Shown here piece after piece: positions 1 to 9,041 of a stretch of 64,000 nt of DNA. The first letter of the stretch is position 1. Each line of letters begins with the position of its first letter. The translations under genes and the position numbers were made by a program. Under the pieces are notes generated by a model. It made no database searches. It saw nothing but the letters and a program-made list of their open reading frames with translations, and was not told where the DNA came from. The stretch is taken from the NCBI RefSeq assembly GCF_017873415.1, contig NZ_JAGGKD010000003.1:62001-126000 (forward strand), in the 5' to 3' direction. This stretch comes from Methanolobus bombayensis. Lineage in GTDB: Archaea; Halobacteriota; Methanosarcinia; Methanosarcinales; Methanosarcinaceae.

Positions 1-188
1 ATATTGAGATAGAATCATTGATAGCAACCGGATGGGACACTCACATCTATGACACCGATCTGCAGGCTGTTGAAAAAATATTCAAGGCCAATTCACTTTG
101 CCCAATATGCAAATGTATAACTCCAAAACACTCATTTATCCAGACAACAAAAGGTAAAGCATGTCCCGAATGTAAGAAATCAATGTAA
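1..188 (+). CDS. C-terminal fragment of a zinc-ribbon protein (5' end outside window)
   Basis: An open frame enters from the left edge and stops with TAA at 186-188, leaving about 61 residues. It carries two CxxC pairs (CPIC and CPEC) 17 residues apart, a plausible zinc ribbon near the C-terminus. I do not recognise the family. It reads in the same direction as the ribbon-helix-helix gene downstream, but 222 bases with operator-like repeats separate them, so co-transcription is doubtful. Function is unknown from this fragment. Confidence 0.6.
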   Translation, partial: IEIESLIATGWDTHIYDTDLQAVEKIFKANSLCPICKCITPKHSFIQTTKGKACPECKKSM

Positions 189-348
189 TCTTACATTTAT
201 CTCATTTTTTAGATTATTTTTATAATAGATTTCCATTCACATTGAATGTAACGGCCCCCATGATCTTGTTTTTAGCCGTTACTACACTCATTTTCATACA
301 CAACAAGCAACATACATAATTTTTAAAATATAATTCCATTAATTATAT

Positions 349-379
349 ATGTATGAATTATGCATACATATGTATGATT
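349..379 (+). promoter_or_regulatory. cluster of ATGTATG half-sites upstream of the RHH gene
   Basis: Three half-sites lie close together: ATGTATG at 349-355, its inverse CATACAT at 363-369, and ATGTATG again at 370-376. The last two form the palindrome ATACATATGTAT. The cluster sits between a TATA-like AAAATATAA near 326 and the start codon at 411. Ribbon-helix-helix proteins typically bind tandem short inverted half-sites, so autoregulation by the following gene is a reasonable inference. Similar sites occur at 4174-4240. Confidence 0.4.
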
Positions 380-410
380 CCATTATTTGATCACAAAGGA
401 GAGTTTGCCC

Positions 411-2015
411 ATGAAAAGACTTACTATCAGCATGTCCGATGAACTTTTTGACAAATTGAATGCTATTGAGAACAAGAGCCTGTTCATCAGAAAGCTAGTA
501 GAAAGAGAACTTGATGCAATGGAAAGTTCAACTACTGAAGAAGCCATTCCATGGAGCGAGAGTTTCGGCATCCTCAAAAATGACGTAAATATCATTTTTG
601 GCAGACTTGAAGAAATGGAAAATAAACTGGCAAAACTAAAGGATCAGCATGAAGAACTCTCACCTATTCAGGAATCAGCCAATATGCAGCAATCCTTTGA
701 AGAAGATCATCAAGAACCTACCACACCCATAAACACAGAAAATGAACCCGTAGCAACCACAGCAGATGCTTCTGTGGAAGAAGTAAATGTTGCAGAGACA
801 AGAGAAGAAAAAACTGCTGCGATGGATGAAGCCATCGGTGCTTTGAATGATATTGGAACTGAAAACAATAACGTATTTTCAGATTCATTGATCACCCCTA
901 AAGCCAGCGTTGAAGCAAATATCCCATCGAATGAAGAAAGTGAAATAAAAACTAATCCTTCGGTTGAACCTTCAATTCAAGAACAAATTCTGTCCCCGGA
1001 AACAGCCCCCTATGCACCAGCTATTGAAAATACAGTACCAACAGGCATAGATATTCATAAACCACCCGAACAAGTTATGCCTGAAAATAAGCCGCAAATT
1101 CCTGAAAATGGACAAGAACCAGAATTGAGTGTTCCTATGCCAGAGATGGAAAAAAATTCTAATACCGAACCTCCAGAAGATCCAGCCCATGAACACAAAC
1201 TCTCAGAACTGGTCATGGAAAAGATTAACAAAACTGATGGAGAGGATCAGAATGACATTGCAGAAAACGAAATTCAACTTACTTCTTCAGAACAAACCGG
1301 ACATCTTTCACCTGAGGAGAAGAACGCACAACCGGAATTCAAGATGCCGGACCTAAAACCACCGGAAATGGAAAATGAACAAACGGGTTTCCAGATACCG
1401 GACCTAAAACCACCGGAAATGGAAAGTGAGCAAAGTGGATTCCAGATGCCGGACCTAAAACCACCGGAAATGGAAAGTGAGCAAAGTGGATTCCAGATGC
1501 CGGACCTAAAACCACCGGAAATGGAAAATGAACAAACGGGTTTCCAGATACCGGACCTAAAACCTCCGGAAATGGAAAATGGAACAGGTGGGTTTGTAAT
1601 ACCAGAATTTGAAGAAACATCCAATTCCGAAAAGAAAGCAGAAAAACCGGATTTTGCAATTCCAGATTTGAATGTACCTGATACCCCCAGCCCCAATGAA
1701 CAGGATCAAGTACCCCCATTTATGGCTTCTGGGACAGAAGCACCTGATTTACAGAATGAAACTCCTCAAATGCCATCAGCGGAAACACCAACTTCTCCGG
1801 TGCAGAATAGTGATTCAAAACCAGATAAACTTGAGACTAATATCCTTATGTACATGCCACGTGGAGCAAAGGTGAAAAAGGAAATCATCAAAAGCCTTGT
1901 ATCACGACAGTTCAGCCAGGATGATATTGAAAAGAAGATACAGGAACTTGTAGTAAGAGAAATACTTGTATTAAAGCAGGAAAATGGAGTTGAACAACTC
2001 CAAAGACTGAAATAG
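411..2015 (+). CDS. ribbon-helix-helix (CopG-like) protein with long repetitive acidic/proline linker
   Basis: A 534-residue protein in three parts. Residues 1-45 look like a ribbon-helix-helix DNA-binding domain: a short basic strand (MKRLTISM), a helix, a turn and a second helix. About residues 60-470 are low-complexity, rich in Glu, Pro, Asn and Ser, with five tandem 17-residue units (FQMPDLKPPEMESEQSG type) at about 310-394. The last 60 residues (from ETNILMYMPRGAKV) are predicted helical with alternating charge, perhaps a small winged-helix or oligomerisation domain. The ATG at 411 is chosen because AAAGGAG at 395-401 precedes it; an in-frame TTG at 387 has no such site. Role unknown: a DNA-binding protein with a long flexible tether. 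Short CopG proteins usually have about 50-150 residues, so this length is unusual. Confidence 0.75.
   Translation: MKRLTISMSDELFDKLNAIENKSLFIRKLVERELDAMESSTTEEAIPWSESFGILKNDVNIIFGRLEEMENKLAKLKDQHEELSPIQESANMQQSFEEDHQEPTTPINTENEPVATTADASVEEVNVAETREEKTAAMDEAIGALNDIGTENNNVFSDSLITPKASVEANIPSNEESEIKTNPSVEPSIQEQILSPETAPYAPAIENTVPTGIDIHKPPEQVMPENKPQIPENGQEPELSVPMPEMEKNSNTEPPEDPAHEHKLSELVMEKINKTDGEDQNDIAENEIQLTSSEQTGHLSPEEKNAQPEFKMPDLKPPEMENEQTGFQIPDLKPPEMESEQSGFQMPDLKPPEMESEQSGFQMPDLKPPEMENEQTGFQIPDLKPPEMENGTGGFVIPEFEETSNSEKKAEKPDFAIPDLNVPDTPSPNEQDQVPPFMASGTEAPDLQNETPQMPSAETPTSPVQNSDSKPDKLETNILMYMPRGAKVKKEIIKSLVSRQFSQDDIEKKIQELVVREILVLKQENGVEQLQRLK
1338..1592 (+). repeat. five tandem 51-bp repeats inside the RHH gene
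   Basis: Five consecutive in-frame 51-base units, each encoding 17 residues around PDLKPPEME. Units 2 and 3 differ at one base; unit 4 is close to unit 1; unit 5 is diverging (GTGG ending). A degenerate PEF/PDF continuation follows to about 1685. Near identity at DNA level, including third positions, points to recent slippage or unequal recombination, so copy number may vary between strains. Confidence 0.9.
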
Positions 2016-2317
2016 AACTAAAGGAAGAAAATATCAAATAAGTCCCGTCCTTTCCGAAGACATCTCCGAAAAGATTATTCCCGAAGAACATTGCTTGCAA
2101 ACATTTCTGGAATGGTCAAAACATTTATTGCAAACAAGTCTGCCGCAGAGAGCACATGTGTTCAGATTGGATACTGAACCGCATATTGCGCAAATACCCA
2201 CCCTTTCCATTAACTAATATTCATACAATCCTGTATCAAAAAACCGTCGGTCACATATAAAAAAAGAAAATACAGACCTATTCAGATCTGTTTAAAAGCT
2301 ATTTCAGAACGATCAAA
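2016..2317. other. intergenic region between RHH gene and ilvD
   Basis: About 300 bases between two convergent genes. It contains an open frame (2042-2260) without any normal start codon, with several Cys and His residues, and the ilvD terminator at its right end. No supported gene was found. Confidence 0.5.
2258..2291 (-). terminator. hairpin and T-run downstream of ilvD
   Basis: On the minus strand ACAGATC and GGTCTGT form a 7-bp stem (one G-T pair) with a 6-base loop, followed by ATTTTCTTTTTTT. It lies 27 bases beyond the ilvD stop codon. Confidence 0.55.
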
Positions 2318-3979
2318 TCACTCAATAATAGCGCCTTTGTTTGCGGAACTGACAAATTTCCGGTATCTTGCGAGATAACCGGTGACTTTCTTTTCCAAAG
2401 GAACAAATGTTTTCCTGCGCTCTTCAAGTTCTTCATCAGATACTTTTAGATCAAGTTTTCTTGCAGGAATGTCGATATCAATTATATCGCCTTCCTGCAC
2501 AAGACCTATAGGCCCTCCTTCCTGTGCTTCCGGAGAGATATGCCCTATACAGGGGCCTCTTGTACCACCGGAGAAACGGCCATCTGTAACGAGAGCAACT
2601 TTATCTATAAGTCCCATACCTGCAATTGCAGAGGTTGGAGAAAGCATCTCACGCATTCCGGGACCCCCTTTCGGACCTTCATAACGTATAACTACAACAT
2701 CACCGGCAACAATATTCTTGCCAAGGATTGCAGCCATTGCGTCTTCCTCGCTGTCAAATACTCTTGCAGGACCGCTGTGTACTAACATTTTAGGATCAAC
2801 GGCTGCCTGTTTGACGACTGAACCGTCAGGAGCAAGACTTCCTTTCAGTACTGCGATACCGCCTTCTTCATGTATTGGTGATTCCAGCGTACCCATGATT
2901 CTTGCATTGAGTTTTGGATTTACAATAATCAGATCTGTAAGATTCTCACCAACAGTCTTACCATTAACTGTTTTTTCATTAAGGTTGAGACTTGACTGAA
3001 GTCTGGACATTATAGCCTGAACACCACCTGCCCTTTCAAAGTCAAGCATATAATTCTCTCCACCGGGTTTCAGGGAAATAAGATGTGGAGTGCTTCTGCT
3101 GAGCCTGTCAAAAACATCAAGGCTGAGTTCAAGTCCGAATGCATGGGCAATTGCAGGAAGGTGAAGAGTTGTATTTGTGCTACCACCTATTGCCATGTCA
3201 ACCATTATGGCATTCTCAAATGATTTCAGAGTGACTACACTGCGTGGATTGAGACCTTCATTGACCATTGAAACAATCCTTTCACCGGATTCTTTTGCAA
3301 GCCTGATTTTCTTTGCATCAGTAGCATGAGCAGTGCCGCATCCGGGAAGACTCAGACCGAGTGCTTCAGTCATACATGCCATGGTGTTTGCAGTATACAT
3401 TCCTGCGCATGAACCGGCACCGCTACAGGAACAATCTTCAAGAAGCTTCAGTTTTTCATCAGATACCTGCTCAGACTGGCATTCACCGACACCTTCAAAG
3501 ACAGATATAAGGTCTCTTGGTTCATCATCAACATAACCGGGAATCATAGGACCACCTGTGACCACAATGGCCGGAATATCAAGACTTCCTGCTGCCATGA
3601 GATGACCAGGGGTTATCTTATCACATGCGGTTATCATTACCATACCGTCAAGCTGGTGACCCTGAAGGACAAGCTCTATGGAATCTTCAATAGCCTCTCT
3701 GCTTGGCAGGGAATATTTCATTCCTTCGTGACCCATAGCAATTCCATCACAGATACCAATTGTATGGAATTCAAATGGAACACCTCCGGCACTTCTGATA
3801 CCTGCCTTCACAGCTTCTGCAACCTTATCAAGATGAATATGACCAGGTATTAATTCGTTCCTGGAGTTCACAACTGCAATGAACGGCTTTTTCATTTCAG
3901 AATCTGTTACACCGGTTGCCTTCAAAAGAGAACGGTGAGGCGCACGTTCGAGTCCTTTCTTTGTCTTGTCACTTCTCAT
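2318..3979 (-). CDS. ilvD: dihydroxy-acid dehydratase
   Basis: Converts 2,3-dihydroxy-isovalerate and 2,3-dihydroxy-3-methylvalerate to the 2-oxoacids in cytoplasmic valine and isoleucine synthesis. The 553-residue protein has full family length. Visible motifs: N-terminal [17 protein letters not shown] and [18 protein letters not shown], which supply Fe-S cluster cysteines, and the C-terminal [19 protein letters not shown] signature. The ATG at 3979 is followed directly by MRSDKTKKG, the expected N-terminus. It stands alone, with a 650-base AT-rich spacer upstream and its own terminator downstream. No ilvB/N/C genes are nearby. Confidence 0.97.
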   Translation of the reverse strand: MRSDKTKKGLERAPHRSLLKATGVTDSEMKKPFIAVVNSRNELIPGHIHLDKVAEAVKAGIRSAGGVPFEFHTIGICDGIAMGHEGMKYSLPSREAIEDSIELVLQGHQLDGMVMITACDKITPGHLMAAGSLDIPAIVVTGGPMIPGYVDDEPRDLISVFEGVGECQSEQVSDEKLKLLEDCSCSGAGSCAGMYTANTMACMTEALGLSLPGCGTAHATDAKKIRLAKESGERIVSMVNEGLNPRSVVTLKSFENAIMVDMAIGGSTNTTLHLPAIAHAFGLELSLDVFDRLSRSTPHLISLKPGGENYMLDFERAGGVQAIMSRLQSSLNLNEKTVNGKTVGENLTDLIIVNPKLNARIMGTLESPIHEEGGIAVLKGSLAPDGSVVKQAAVDPKMLVHSGPARVFDSEEDAMAAILGKNIVAGDVVVIRYEGPKGGPGMREMLSPTSAIAGMGLIDKVALVTDGRFSGGTRGPCIGHISPEAQEGGPIGLVQEGDIIDIDIPARKLDLKVSDEELEERRKTFVPLEKKVTGYLARYRKFVSSANKGAIIE

Positions 3980-4630
3980 TGGAAAACCTCGTTTGCTGCA
4001 CTTACAGCATGCTTACAACTAATATAGGTAATGGAAAAAGGAATATATAAGAAATGTGTGCCATTCTGAAATTCCAGGCATTAAGACATAAAAGAACACA
4101 GAACAATAAGAAGTAAATTAAATCCAATACATAAGATCGGCAGACATAAGGTTCCAGTTCATTTACCACCTACGTATGATTCGTTATTACAAGATTATAA
4201 CATTCATAATTATATGAATCTGAGTATGATATGTATGAATTTGGGAATACACAATACATAACAACAAGAAAATATCATAAACATCCATAATCAAAATAGT
4301 AAACTGGAACATACCAAAAACGAAGATGTAAAATTAAAACTTCAATGTAATTGAAAACTACTAAATAAGCAATCTAAGATGCAATATTTGGGGCATATGT
4401 GGAAATATCCTTAAATACCTTAATCTAAAAGACATTTAACGTTTCAAGCATAAAATAAAACTATTGCAATAAATCAGGCAATAATATAAAACAGCACCAG
4501 TAGCTTACTAAAATTCAATATGCATAATCAGACAGTAATAAATGAACGATTATTATTAAAAATATACAACGAGCAATACATATCAAAATATAGATATTTT
4601 TGAGAAATGCAACTACATACACACAGAAGC
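3980..4630. other. AT-rich divergent intergenic region
   Basis: About 650 bases between the divergent ilvD and radical-SAM genes, rich in A and T, with no supported reading frame. It holds a cluster of GTATGA-type sites at 4174-4240 and an ATTCAT/ATGAAT dyad at 4202-4219. Several TATA-like stretches lie near 4400-4590 and could serve the gene at 4631. Confidence 0.5.
4174..4240. promoter_or_regulatory. second cluster of GTATGA sites
   Basis: GTATGATT at 4174-4181, an ATTCAT...ATGAAT dyad at 4202-4219, GTATGATA at 4224-4231 and ATGTATGAAT at 4231-4240. The same half-site is clustered upstream of the RHH gene (349-379), so the two regions may share a regulator. Single copies of GTATGAAT also occur elsewhere in the window, so only the clustering is informative. 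Confidence 0.3.
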
Positions 4631-6310
4631 ATGAAAGCAATAATAATTGATGGATATGTAGACGAACCAGCATGTTTCGGAGTGCCGCCATACATATCCC
4701 CATATATCAGATACATTGCAGGCGCTCTAAGAGAAAATGGTTTTCAGGAAGAGAATATACATTATTTCACCATTGATGATTTGCGTAAAGACCTAGATTA
4801 TGCGCCCAGATTAATAAGAAGAGCAGACATTACAATAGTTCTTTCAGGAATGACAGTACCGGGTAAATACCTGCGTTCTACACCCATCAATCTTGGCGAG
4901 ATACAAAGCATATTTAGTGCGACAAATGGCATTAAAGTACTCGGAGGACCAATAAGACTTGGTTTTTCTCTCGAAGGTGGTAAAGCTGCCCAAAGCAACC
5001 TAACAGATTCAACGGACGCATGCATCTGTAGCAAGGACATAGAAGCTTTTGTCGCAGACATCACAGGTAAAAACACCGAATCACCTGAAGATGTTGAACA
5101 TAGATTTAGATCTGTGGAAGAAATTAGAAGATGGAGCAACAAAGGTAGTTTTATTATCAAAAAACACCCGGATTATCCCAATGTGATGTGCGAGATCGAA
5201 ACGTACAGAGGTTGCGGCCGAAAACATCATTGTTCATTCTGCACCGAACCATCCTACGGAGAATCAGATTATAGACCGATAATGGATGTTGTATCCGAAG
5301 TATCAGAACTATACAAAAATGGCGCACGGTTCTTCAGAATCGGAAGACAACCGGATATCCTGAGTTATCAGGCAAAAGACAAAGGTGGAAACACACCAGA
5401 ACCTGATCCTGAAGCAATACTGTCCCTTTACAGAGGTATTAGAAATGTTGCCCCTGAACTAAAAGTCCTGCATATGGATAATGCAAATCCGGGAACAATT
5501 GCAAACTACCCGGAATTAAGTCGGGAAATCCTTAAAACAATAGTCAAATATCACACGCCGGGAGACATTGCCGCACTTGGGATGGAAAGTGCCGATCCGG
5601 AAGTTGTCAGAGCAAATGGATTGAAAGCATTCCAGGATGAGATTTTTGAGGCAATCAGCATAATTAATGAAATTGGCAGGAATCGCGGTGCTAACGGAAT
5701 GCCCGAATTACTCCCGGGAATCAATATTGTCCACGGGCTTATGGGAGAATCAAAAAAGACATTCCAGCTGAACTATGAATTCCTCAAAAGAGTCTTTGAT
5801 TCTGACCTGTTACTTCGCAGGATAAATATAAGGCAGGTCATGGCATTTCCGGGAACCCGCATCTATGGAAACGACGAATTGGTTAAGAAGCATAAGCAGC
5901 TTTTCCTGAAATACAAAGAAATGATTCGCAGGGACATCGACATGCCAATGCTTAAGAAAATCATTCCTTCAGGCACAATTCTAAGAGATGTGATGTGCGA
6001 ATTAAATAGTGATAAATTGTGTTTTGGAAGACAAATGGGATCATACCCTTTACTTATAGGGATTCCTGCTAATCAGAAAATAGGCGAATATATCGATGTC
6101 ACAGTAACAAGACATGGACACAGATCCATCACAGGAGTGCCATATCCTCTTAAGATTAATACCGCGCCAATATCATTAATACAGGAACTTCCAGGGATTG
6201 GAAAGAAACAGGCTACAAAGATCTATAAGAAATTACCTTTTGAAAATGAAGAAGACTTTATGAACAAGACTTCAAAGGAAGAATTACTCAAATATATTGA
6301 TTTATCTTGA
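4631..6310 (+). CDS. radical SAM protein with C-terminal helix-hairpin-helix (COG1031-like)
   Basis: A 559-residue protein. The N-terminal half (MKAIIIDGYVDEPACFGVPPY) resembles a cobalamin-binding-like Rossmann region; the radical SAM core follows near residue 190 in ETYRGCGRKHHCSFCTEP. The three cysteines are spaced CX5CX2C rather than the canonical CX3CX2C. The C-terminus carries a helix-hairpin-helix (LIQELPGIGKKQATKIYK), which suggests nucleic-acid binding. This domain pair matches the archaeal COG1031 radical SAM family as I recall it; substrate unknown. I start at ATG 4631 because MKAIIIDGY looks like the natural N-terminus; an ATG at 4607 would add eight residues. It is apparently monocistronic. 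Confidence 0.85.
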   Translation: MKAIIIDGYVDEPACFGVPPYISPYIRYIAGALRENGFQEENIHYFTIDDLRKDLDYAPRLIRRADITIVLSGMTVPGKYLRSTPINLGEIQSIFSATNGIKVLGGPIRLGFSLEGGKAAQSNLTDSTDACICSKDIEAFVADITGKNTESPEDVEHRFRSVEEIRRWSNKGSFIIKKHPDYPNVMCEIETYRGCGRKHHCSFCTEPSYGESDYRPIMDVVSEVSELYKNGARFFRIGRQPDILSYQAKDKGGNTPEPDPEAILSLYRGIRNVAPELKVLHMDNANPGTIANYPELSREILKTIVKYHTPGDIAALGMESADPEVVRANGLKAFQDEIFEAISIINEIGRNRGANGMPELLPGINIVHGLMGESKKTFQLNYEFLKRVFDSDLLLRRINIRQVMAFPGTRIYGNDELVKKHKQLFLKYKEMIRRDIDMPMLKKIIPSGTILRDVMCELNSDKLCFGRQMGSYPLLIGIPANQKIGEYIDVTVTRHGHRSITGVPYPLKINTAPISLIQELPGIGKKQATKIYKKLPFENEEDFMNKTSKEELLKYIDLS

Positions 6311-6320
6311 TTTTTTACAT

Positions 6321-7349
6321 TCACTTGAGGAAGTTCTTGATAAAATCAGTATCCTTTAAGATTTTGAAGCTGACAAAGCCACCTACAAGGATATTCATAT
6401 AGAAAGTGAAAGCCCTCCAGGCAATAACTGCAATACCAAGTACTGAAGAAGAAATAAAAAGGGAGAACACCGTCGTTCCTGCAAGTTCAGCAACTCCGCT
6501 TGCACCGGGAGTGGCAGGGATTACAAGCAGAACCATAACAATCACCTGCGAAGCATAAACAATAAGAGGATCAGGATTCTGGTTTAAGCCGAGAAGTACC
6601 ACATACAACATGGAAAAATCAACAAACCAGAATCCTATAGTGTTTAAAACACCAAATGCCAGTCCCTTTCGTCCTTCATTGAGTAAGATAGATATACTTT
6701 CATGGAAGTGATCAAGTTCATTATCAACACGAATGATTACTTTCTCCAGAGCAGCATCTGTTTTCTTCCCTGCAAGAGGTGCAATTCTATGTACTAAAAA
6801 GTAAACCACTTTTTTAGTAGAGGCAGGTTTCCATATAGCATACAATGTAAGAAAAAGTATGAATACAAGGCCAAACTCTGCAAATATGAACATTGTATCA
6901 AAAACAGAGTCATTTAGAACACCCCGGATAACATAAATAGAAACAGGAGCAAGAGACAGAATAAGTATACCATCAAGTATCCTTTCTCCGAGAACAACAG
7001 CTGTGGCCTTGCCCAATGGTATTTTTTCTTCATGAAGAAGGTGAATTCTTAAAGGTTCACCACCAAGGGAAGAAGGTGTTATTGAGGCTGCCAGGGTGCC
7101 TGAAGTAACTATTTCACAGGCTTTCAAATAACCGAGATCAAAACCCAGTGCCTTGCAAAGAGAATGAGTACGCAAGCCCCAGACTACATAACTAAGGGCA
7201 TGAACACATGCCGCTGCAACTATGTATCCCGGCCTGATTTCCAGAATAGAGGACATGGTGCTGGAATCAAAAGTAAGGACAACTACTATTAAGCCAGATA
7301 TAAGGCTTATTAACAATGATAAAAAAATCCATTTTTGAATCTTGTTCAT
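6321..7349 (-). CDS. flippase-like integral membrane protein (LPG synthase TM-region / UPF0104 family)
   Basis: A 342-residue protein with about eight hydrophobic segments from residue 8 onward. It shows the family signature near residue 95: GTLAASITPSSLGGEPLRIHLL, followed by a conserved ATAVVLGERILDG stretch. Family members act as lysylphosphatidylglycerol synthase membrane domains or as flippase-like proteins in cell-surface glycoconjugate pathways. Start ATG 7349 is preceded by AGGTTGGGGA; the upstream in-frame ATG at 7406 would add a polar 19-residue leader. It lies 83 bases downstream of the sugar-nucleotide pyrophosphorylase on the same strand, which supports a role in surface polysaccharide or N-glycan lipid metabolism. 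Confidence 0.85.
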   Translation of the reverse strand: MNKIQKWIFLSLLISLISGLIVVVLTFDSSTMSSILEIRPGYIVAAACVHALSYVVWGLRTHSLCKALGFDLGYLKACEIVTSGTLAASITPSSLGGEPLRIHLLHEEKIPLGKATAVVLGERILDGILILSLAPVSIYVIRGVLNDSVFDTMFIFAEFGLVFILFLTLYAIWKPASTKKVVYFLVHRIAPLAGKKTDAALEKVIIRVDNELDHFHESISILLNEGRKGLAFGVLNTIGFWFVDFSMLYVVLLGLNQNPDPLIVYASQVIVMVLLVIPATPGASGVAELAGTTVFSLFISSSVLGIAVIAWRAFTFYMNILVGGFVSFKILKDTDFIKNFLK

Positions 7350-7432
7350 TTCCCCAACCTGGATATGATAAGTATGAATATTATGATGACTGTCTTGCAC
7401 CAGCAATTAGCCATTAATTCATCATACATCAA

Positions 7433-8584
7433 TCAGTCATCAATTATATCATCTTTTACATTTGTTCCCGAAGGAATGGATTTCTTTGGCCATATCTTTA
7501 CATCAGAGTGAACCGTTACATCATCTTCAATTAATACTTCAGGACCGATTACTGTACCATTTTCAAGGCTACAATTATCACCGACTGTTGTACCATTATC
7601 GATGATAGAGCCGGAAACATTGGAGTTTCGGCCAATAACCACATCGTTGAACATATAAGAAGATAGTATCCTTGTATCATTATCAATTACACAATTAGAA
7701 CCAATTGCAGTATAGGGTCCAATAAGTACATTATCACCTATGGTTGTATTCTCGCCGATTACGATCGGACCTACAATCGCAGAATTTGACCCTACTGTAA
7801 CATTGTGGCCAAGGGATACAGGACCTTTGATACGCGCATCAACCGTCTTAAAATGACCTTCTATTGAGGTGCCCGGGAGTGATGCCAGCATCCAGCGCTG
7901 TGCCTGCCTGTAAGCTTGAGGACTACCCACATCCGTCCATCTTCCTGTTGCAAGAATACCATTTATTTTTCTATTCTTGGCAAGAATATCAGGAAAAAGA
8001 TCCTTTGCAAAATCATACTGTTTACCTTCAGGAATCCAGTCAAATACTTCAGGGTCACATACATATATCCCGGTACTGGCAAGATTACTGAAGATTTCAC
8101 CAGGACCTGGTTTTTCAAGGAAACGACGTATCCTGTTATTGACATCCATATCAGCAATACCAAATTCCCGAGGATCATCGATGGATAAAAGACCTATTGT
8201 TACAAGAGCATCGGTCATTTCATGGAACCTGAACATCTCCCGAAGATTTAGATTCAGTACATGATCCCCACCCAGAACTATGAAAGGACCATCATTAAGA
8301 TACTTTTCTGCATTCTTCACCCCACCAGCTGTTCCGAGTTTTTCTTTTTCATAAACATAATCAATATGGACCCCAAATATACGTCCGTCACCAAGCTCCT
8401 CTTCGATCTTTTCAGCCATATAACCCAGTGTAATAACAATATCATTAAAGCCTTCTTTAGACAGATGTTCTATCAAATGAACAACAGAAGGTTTGTTCAA
8501 AATAGGAATGTTTGGTTTTGGACGAGCAAATGTTAAAGGACGCAATCTTGTCCCTTCACCACCACACATGATACAGGCTTTCAT
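7433..8584 (-). CDS. sugar-phosphate nucleotidyltransferase with left-handed beta-helix (GMP-pyrophosphorylase-like)
   Basis: A 383-residue protein. The first 235 residues form a nucleotidyltransferase domain with the nucleotide-binding signature GGEGTRLRPLT and PKPNIPILNKP. The rest is hexapeptide repeats (VGSNSAIVGPIVIGENTTIGDN), a left-handed beta-helix. The fold activates a sugar-1-phosphate with NTP to give NDP-sugar plus pyrophosphate, in archaea often mannose- or glucose-1-phosphate. Substrate cannot be fixed from sequence. The downstream flippase-like gene suggests supply of activated sugar for a surface glycan. The ATG at 8584 begins directly with MKACIMCGG, the usual N-terminus. Confidence 0.9.
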   Translation of the reverse strand: MKACIMCGGEGTRLRPLTFARPKPNIPILNKPSVVHLIEHLSKEGFNDIVITLGYMAEKIEEELGDGRIFGVHIDYVYEKEKLGTAGGVKNAEKYLNDGPFIVLGGDHVLNLNLREMFRFHEMTDALVTIGLLSIDDPREFGIADMDVNNRIRRFLEKPGPGEIFSNLASTGIYVCDPEVFDWIPEGKQYDFAKDLFPDILAKNRKINGILATGRWTDVGSPQAYRQAQRWMLASLPGTSIEGHFKTVDARIKGPVSLGHNVTVGSNSAIVGPIVIGENTTIGDNVLIGPYTAIGSNCVIDNDTRILSSYMFNDVVIGRNSNVSGSIIDNGTTVGDNCSLENGTVIGPEVLIEDDVTVHSDVKIWPKKSIPSGTNVKDDIIDD

Positions 8585-8647
8585 ATTTTAGTATGAGGTT
8601 ATTTTTAATTTATATGTTTAGCGACTAAATATGCTACTGCAAAACTA

Positions 8648-9028
8648 TTAGATGACAGTCACATCCCTGCTGTCATCAACAACCACTTCGATTTCCCCTT
8701 CATACTCAGACACTGTTCCAATTATTACAACCCTGTCATTTACTTCTGTCATGGAATTAACTTCATTTGAGCCACTATCAGAAGGTACAAAAACTTTGAC
8801 TGCTCCGGAACCATAATCTACATCCATCAGCAAATGATTTCCAGAGTAAGTAAAGCGTTTAGAAAGGAGATCACCTTCAAGCCTGACCTCATCTCCAGGA
8901 ACAGAAGAAGAACTAAAAGGATTTAGTGGATCAGTAATATTTTCCGAATAGAAAAAAGTGTATGCAATAGCCAGAGATAAAAGGGCCATGCAAAGTAGTA
9001 TAACTACAACCTTTTCTTCTTTTTCCAT
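8648..9028 (-). CDS. membrane-anchored OB-fold protein
   Basis: A 126-residue protein: short acidic start (MEKEEK), one hydrophobic helix at residues 7-26, a Ser/Pro-rich spacer, then an OB-fold-like beta domain (GDEVRLEGDLLSKRFTY ... DRVVIIGTVSEYEGEIEVVV). It resembles small archaeal OB-fold domains of the tRNA/helicase type held outside or at the membrane. Start is uncertain: ATG 9028 gives the anchor a natural N-terminus, while ATG 9061 would overlap the FKBP gene by 20 bases. It follows the lipoprotein FKBP closely on the same strand and is probably co-transcribed. Function is not known. Confidence 0.7.
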   Translation of the reverse strand: MEKEEKVVVILLCMALLSLAIAYTFFYSENITDPLNPFSSSSVPGDEVRLEGDLLSKRFTYSGNHLLMDVDYGSGAVKVFVPSDSGSNEVNSMTEVNDRVVIIGTVSEYEGEIEVVVDDSRDVTVI

Positions 9029-9041
9029 GAGAATACCGCAA

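Noticed and set aside
1338-1592. Possible CRISPR-like array
   Set aside because: The units are contiguous, in-frame and without unique spacers, so they are coding tandem repeats.
1274-1719. Long minus-strand frames across the tandem repeats
   Set aside because: They mirror the 51-bp repeats of the plus-strand RHH gene and have no binding site; repeats of length divisible by three keep all frames open.
2042-2260. Open frame with several Cys/His residues resembling a zinc finger tail
   Set aside because: It has no ATG, GTG or TTG near its beginning, no ribosome binding site, and begins right after a stop codon. It could be a decayed gene, but support is too weak to annotate.
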